Shown: positions 61,157-64,000 of the stretch, piece after piece
Numbering within the stretch: the stretch's first letter is position 1
How the letters are laid out: every line of letters begins with the position of its first letter
Assembly: GCA_963797475.1 (NCBI GenBank)
Contig: CAWCPR010000003.1
Location: 1,261,405-1,325,404 of the forward strand
Direction: 5' to 3'
Length of the DNA: 64,000 nt
DNA from: CAWCPR01 sp963797475
GTDB lineage: Bacteria > Chloroflexota > Anaerolineae > Anaerolineales > UBA4823
Made by a program: the position numbers and the translations under genes
Notes under the pieces: generated by a model
What the model saw: only the letters and a program-made list of their open reading frames with translations
What the model was told of the DNA's origin: nothing
Database searches by the model: none

Positions 61157-61315
61157 AGGGAGTTTTCTGTTTTCCGGAGGCGCTGGCTGGATTTTTTATT
61201 GATCAGATGGAGGGGGTTTGGAGCGATAACCTAATATCACAGCACAATGTTGGCATTTTCAGCCGGGTTTTATGTCTATGATCTGGCAGTTCTGCACCTG
61301 TCTACCCCCGCCCAA

Positions 61316-61349
61316 GGGAGAAAGTTGTCTGACATTGGACTGTGATACT
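61316..61349 (+). repeat. Left copy of the direct repeat bracketing a TA module
   Basis: GGAGAAAGTTGTCTGACATT, then GGACTGTGATACT. The right copy at 62024-62056 differs at three or so positions. Confidence 0.75.
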
Positions 61350-61394
61350 TGTCTCGACTTGTTAGCGAAGACGAACCTGGGGGGCAAAATCACC

Positions 61395-61423
61395 TTGACC
61401 GATTGTATCCTACAGGATACAAT
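61395..61423 (+). promoter_or_regulatory. Promoter and operator of the HigB-HigA pair
   Basis: TTGACC (61395-61400), 17-bp spacer, TACAAT (61418-61423). A perfect dyad TTGTATCCT-AC-AGGATACAA (61403-61422) fills the spacer and overlaps the -10, ending 8 nt before the toxin ATG. This is an autoregulatory TA operator. Confidence 0.8.
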
Positions 61424-61430
61424 AAGAACC

Positions 61431-61786
61431 ATGATCGAAATTCGCCAAACGGACATCTACAAAAAATGGTTCGCATCTCTAAAAGATCGAAATGCAAGGG
61501 CGCGAATAGATGTTCGGATTAGGCGAAATCGTTAGGAAATTTCGGCGATGTTAAACCGGTGGGTGAAGGAGTATTTGAAATCAGAATTGACTATGGCCCG
61601 GGATACAGGATTTATTATGTTCGGGATGGAAATACAATCATCATCTTGCTCTGTGGCGGGGATAAATCGACCCAACCGCGAGATATTCAAAAAGCGCATG
61701 AGATTGCGATGAGTTTGAGGAAGAAGAATGAAACGAAAAAACATAACGTCTTGGGATGCCTCAGAACATCTCGAAACGGAAGATGA
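61431..61786 (+). CDS. HigB/RelE-like addiction-module killer protein (one frameshift)
   Basis: MIEIRQTDIYKKWFASLKDR, NARARIDVRIRR, then after a shift near 61530 GNFGDVKPVGEGVFEIRIDY, GPGYRIYYVRDGNTIIILLC and GGDKSTQPRDIQKAHEIAMS. This is the complete signature of the small RelE-family killer proteins paired with TIGR02684-type antitoxins. The natural stop is probably near 61735; the open frame runs on to 61786 over the antitoxin start because of a further indel. Confidence 0.85.
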
Positions 61787-62039
61787 TATGGTTGCCTATT
61801 TAGAGGCGGCGTTAGCAGAAAATGACCCGGCCTTAATTGTGGCTGTTCTGGGTGATATTGCCAGAGCGAAAGGTATGACGCAAATCGCAAAACAGGCCGG
61901 GTTAGGACGGGAAAGTCTGTATAAAGCTCTGTCGCCAGAGGGGAATCCAGAATTCGCTACAGTGCTGAAAGTAGTCGATGCACTGGGATTGCGCCTACAT
62001 GCGTCTGCTGAAAATGTTCAGGAGGAGAAAGTTGTCTGA
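61728..62039 (+). CDS. HigA-like antitoxin of the addiction module
   Basis: 103 aa: MKRKNITSWDASEHLETEDD, MVAYLEAALAENDPALIVAV, then an HTH GMTQIAKQAGLGRESLYKAL and EFATVLKVVDALGLRLHA. This matches the putative addiction module antitoxin family. Overlaps the toxin frame. Its last codons (EEKVV, stop) lie in the right copy of the flanking direct repeat. Confidence 0.87.
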   Translation: MKRKNITSWDASEHLETEDDMVAYLEAALAENDPALIVAVLGDIARAKGMTQIAKQAGLGRESLYKALSPEGNPEFATVLKVVDALGLRLHASAENVQEEKVV

Positions 62040-62056
62040 CATTGCGCTGTAATACT
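62023..62056 (+). repeat. Right copy of the direct repeat bracketing the TA module
   Basis: AGGAGAAAGTTGTCTGACAT, then TGCGCTGTAATACT; it contains the antitoxin stop codon. About 707 bp separates the two copies. Confidence 0.75.
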
Positions 62057-62105
62057 AAGGCTTCTTCCATAAATATTCTTATGCAGCGCCTACGGGTTAA
62101 CAGTC

Positions 62106-62131
62106 CAGGCAGGCGAGTGATCGCCTGCCTG
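62106..62131. terminator. Perfect hairpin after the TA module
   Basis: CAGGCAGGCGA-GTGA-TCGCCTGCCTG, 11-bp stem and 4-nt loop, 67 bp after the antitoxin stop. No U-run, so termination is plausible but not certain. Confidence 0.6.
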
Positions 62132-62243
62132 TCGTATACCCCGTACCCGCATACGGATGCTGATATAGATGCAGAAGGGGTGAGAAAATCACAAAATCGC
62201 TAATCTATTCAAAATGCATAAATCCAAAACAGGCCAATGGAAC

Positions 62244-62271
62244 TTGACAATTTCATACAGGTCGCTATAAT
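62244..62271 (+). promoter_or_regulatory. Strong sigma70-like promoter of the second NurA gene
   Basis: TTGACA (62244-62249), 16-bp spacer, TATAAT (62266-62271), 37 nt before the ATG at 62308. Both hexamers are perfect consensus. Confidence 0.8.
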
Positions 62272-62307
62272 TAGAACAGATATTCTGATCAATCTGCCGG
62301 GGTCAAA

Positions 62308-63485
62308 ATGCCCATCAACCTGACAATGTTGCAGCAAGCCGTCCAAGAGTTGATACCGCGCGTCCAGAGGGACCGGCAAGCGCGGGGAGACTGTATCGCC
62401 CTGGCTCTGGAGGGAATTCGGCGGGCCGCCCAAAATCAGGGCGAGCTTATCCAGCGTGTGGAACAACTGACTGACCACATAGATCGCATGATACGCTGCG
62501 CATGCCCGACTACAGAGCCGCTGGCTGACCAGTACGCGCCTCTGGAAACGCCGAAGCGAGCGCTCTTGATCGCCTCAGACGGCTCGCAAATCAGTCCGTC
62601 ATGGCATGACTCGACACCGACCAGCTTGGTCAATAATAGCGGCGTGATTTGGTATTATGGGCCGGACCAGGAAACCACGCCAGAAGTTATTATCGAAACC
62701 AAATTATTGCTGGAGGATGAGCTGCTCGATGGGGAGGACGGACTCCAATCCGAGGCTGTACTGCGCAGTACCGTGACATTCGCGGTGAGAGCTGCTGGCC
62801 GAATTGGCGGCTCGCTGCCAACAGCCTGGCGTCCCGACGCTCGCCCTGGGGATTTCCCCCTTCAGTTGTGGGGAAGTCGTGTACCCGGAAATCAGGCTGT
62901 TTATCACAAGAACCTGCAGCGTTCGAAAGCCGCTTACGCCGCTGCTTCAGGCCGACGTCGTCTACACGGCGGGTTACGTCGAGAGCCGGGTAACCCGCCT
63001 GTTGGTGCGCATGCTGGAAATCGCCCTAGAGCCGGAAAACGACGACATCCGCCATACGCGCCCACTGGCCGGGCTGACCGACAGCGTCCTGATGGAGGCA
63101 ATTCTCAAGCCAGGACATCGTTCGGCTGTTTTTCGGATGCAGACCCGCGCGGCGGCGTCTTTAGTGGCCCCCTGCGGGTGCATTTTTTCTTCCTTAACGT
63201 CTCCATGCAAACAGCGCGCCCGCACGTCGTCAGGATCGAAATCCCGGCCTGGATGGCGTCCAACCCGCAGGCGGTCAACCTGACCCAGGCCATGATCCTG
63301 GAGCAGTGCCGCATCATGCCCGCTGCAGTCCCATATCCATATATCCTGTTCCGTGCGGATGCATCTCGCTCAAGTTACCCGTTCGGACGAGACAGGTGCG
63401 CCTGCTGATCCGGCAGGCATACCTGGACGCCGGTCTGGATATCCCGCTGGAAACACCTAAGCGGGCCAGTAAACGGCTGACATGA
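62308..63485 (+). CDS. Second NurA-domain nuclease (frameshifts)
   Basis: DNA-end-processing nuclease. Helical N-terminus MPINLTMLQQAVQELIPRVQ. The core begins RALLIASDGSQISPSWHDST with the DGS catalytic motif near residue 94. After shifts between about 62800 and 62945: GYVESRVTRLLVRMLEIALE, RPLAGLTDSVLMEAILKPGH and RSAVFRMQ. After another near 63150: HFFFLNVSMQTARPHVVRIE, IPAWMASNPQAVNL and ILEQCRIMP. It ends LETPKRASKRLT at 63485. About 392 aa, without the zinc ribbon of the other NurA in this window. Coupled by ATGA to the next gene. Confidence 0.83.
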
Positions 63486-64000
63486 TCCAGGAAAACGTGA
63501 TTTCTGCCGGTTGGTGCAGGCAGACAACCGTGGATTTGTTTTCGCCTGCTCTAGCGATGGGCTTGCTCTCATTGAACAAGGCCAGCTCGTATTCGCCCGG
63601 CATGCCCCTGTTGGGGATATCTACGGTGTCGTCGCCATGATCTCCTGGAGCAGCGATGATTTCGTTCAGCAGATCGCCCAAACTGATTCTATCCACCCTG
63701 GGCTCCGGGTGGATAATGTTTTCCACCGCCTGGCTGGTCCAGCGATCCGGGTGATGCGCGTTGGTTATACAACCACCAAAGCCATTTATCACAATTTGCC
63801 TCCCCAACCACCGCTGCGATTGGAACAAATCCACTTGTGCAACCCGGTGCAGGTACGGTCATTTTCCACTCATTCTCACGCCTACCTGCGGTTAATAGTC
63901 CAGAACATTGACCTCCCCCAGATCGGAGATTTGCTGGGAGCGCATCTTCGCTGGATGCACCCGATTTACCAGGCGGCTGGCAACCCGGCCTGGTCCGAAC
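63482..64000 (+). CDS. HerA-type HAS-barrel protein, truncated by the window end (one frameshift)
   Basis: ATG 63482 overlaps the NurA stop. MIQENVISAG, then after a shift near 63515 RLVQADNRGFVFACSSDGLA, LIEQGQLVFARHAPVGDIYG and VVAMISWSSDD. This resembles the N-terminal HAS-barrel of HerA ATPases (a GxVxx...FxV strand pattern followed by VYGxVxxI). The frame stays open to the last base of the window (NPAWSE), so the ATPase domain, if any, lies beyond it. Position after NurA supports the assignment. Confidence 0.55.

Overview
The window looks like a chromosomal stretch from an uncultured Chloroflexota bacterium, probably Anaerolineae. That is an inference from gene style: giant secreted multidomain proteins ending in a short hydrophobic LPL-type tail, a lipoprotein with repeated DUF4352-like domains, NurA/HerA pairs, and very many small toxin-antitoxin (TA) remnants. 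No rRNA or ribosomal protein gene is present to confirm it. A striking property is that almost every gene longer than about 600 bp is broken by one-base shifts while the amino-acid signal carries on in the next frame. Most of these look like indel errors in the assembly rather than decay, so I describe each gene across its frameshifts.

Layout. 1-3.7 kb: 3' part of a secreted lamin-tail/OB/endonuclease-exonuclease-phosphatase nuclease with a strong terminator. 3.8-7 kb: tRNA-Gly(TCC) followed by two tandem tyrosine recombinases and a helix-turn-helix protein, i.e. the integration end of a mobile element. 7.2-12.1 kb (minus): a huge secreted subtilase with beta-helix, an inserted kelch array and a PKD domain. 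12.1-13.8 kb: gene-poor, repeat-rich DNA. 13.8-16.1 kb (minus): a DUF4352-like lipoprotein and a single-strand DNA-binding protein.

16.5-48 kb is a defence/genome-conflict island. It has two convergent DNA methyltransferases, a HEAGH metalloprotease coupled to one of them, a DUF1848 Fe-S protein, and then one long plus-strand array: Dam methylase, HerA ATPase, NurA nuclease, UvrD-type helicase fused to a RecB-like nuclease, two DUF488 proteins, a dual-OB protein, an Smr protein, type III Mod and Res, a membrane-anchored STAND-like ATPase with TPRs, an Upf1-like helicase with a PLD-like tail, a sacsin-like GHKL ATPase with DUF3883, and an unknown protein. Many junctions are start/stop overlaps (ATGA). 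The first eight genes form a tight unit that I do not recognise as a named system. It combines adenine methylation, DNA end resection (HerA-NurA plus helicase-nuclease) and the paired DUF488/dual-OB/Smr proteins.

48-64 kb is accessory DNA: RelE/HigA and HigB/HigA TA pairs (both with clear operators), AbrB-PIN, XRE, RHH and Phd antitoxins, a DinD-like protein, a secreted beta-propeller protein, gene fragments (metallophosphoesterase, Dam), unknown tandem repeats near 54 kb, and at the right edge a second NurA gene translationally coupled to a HerA-like HAS-barrel protein that runs out of the window. A recurrent GGCTATATCG-type motif lies 33-57 nt upstream of several otherwise unrelated small genes across the whole window.
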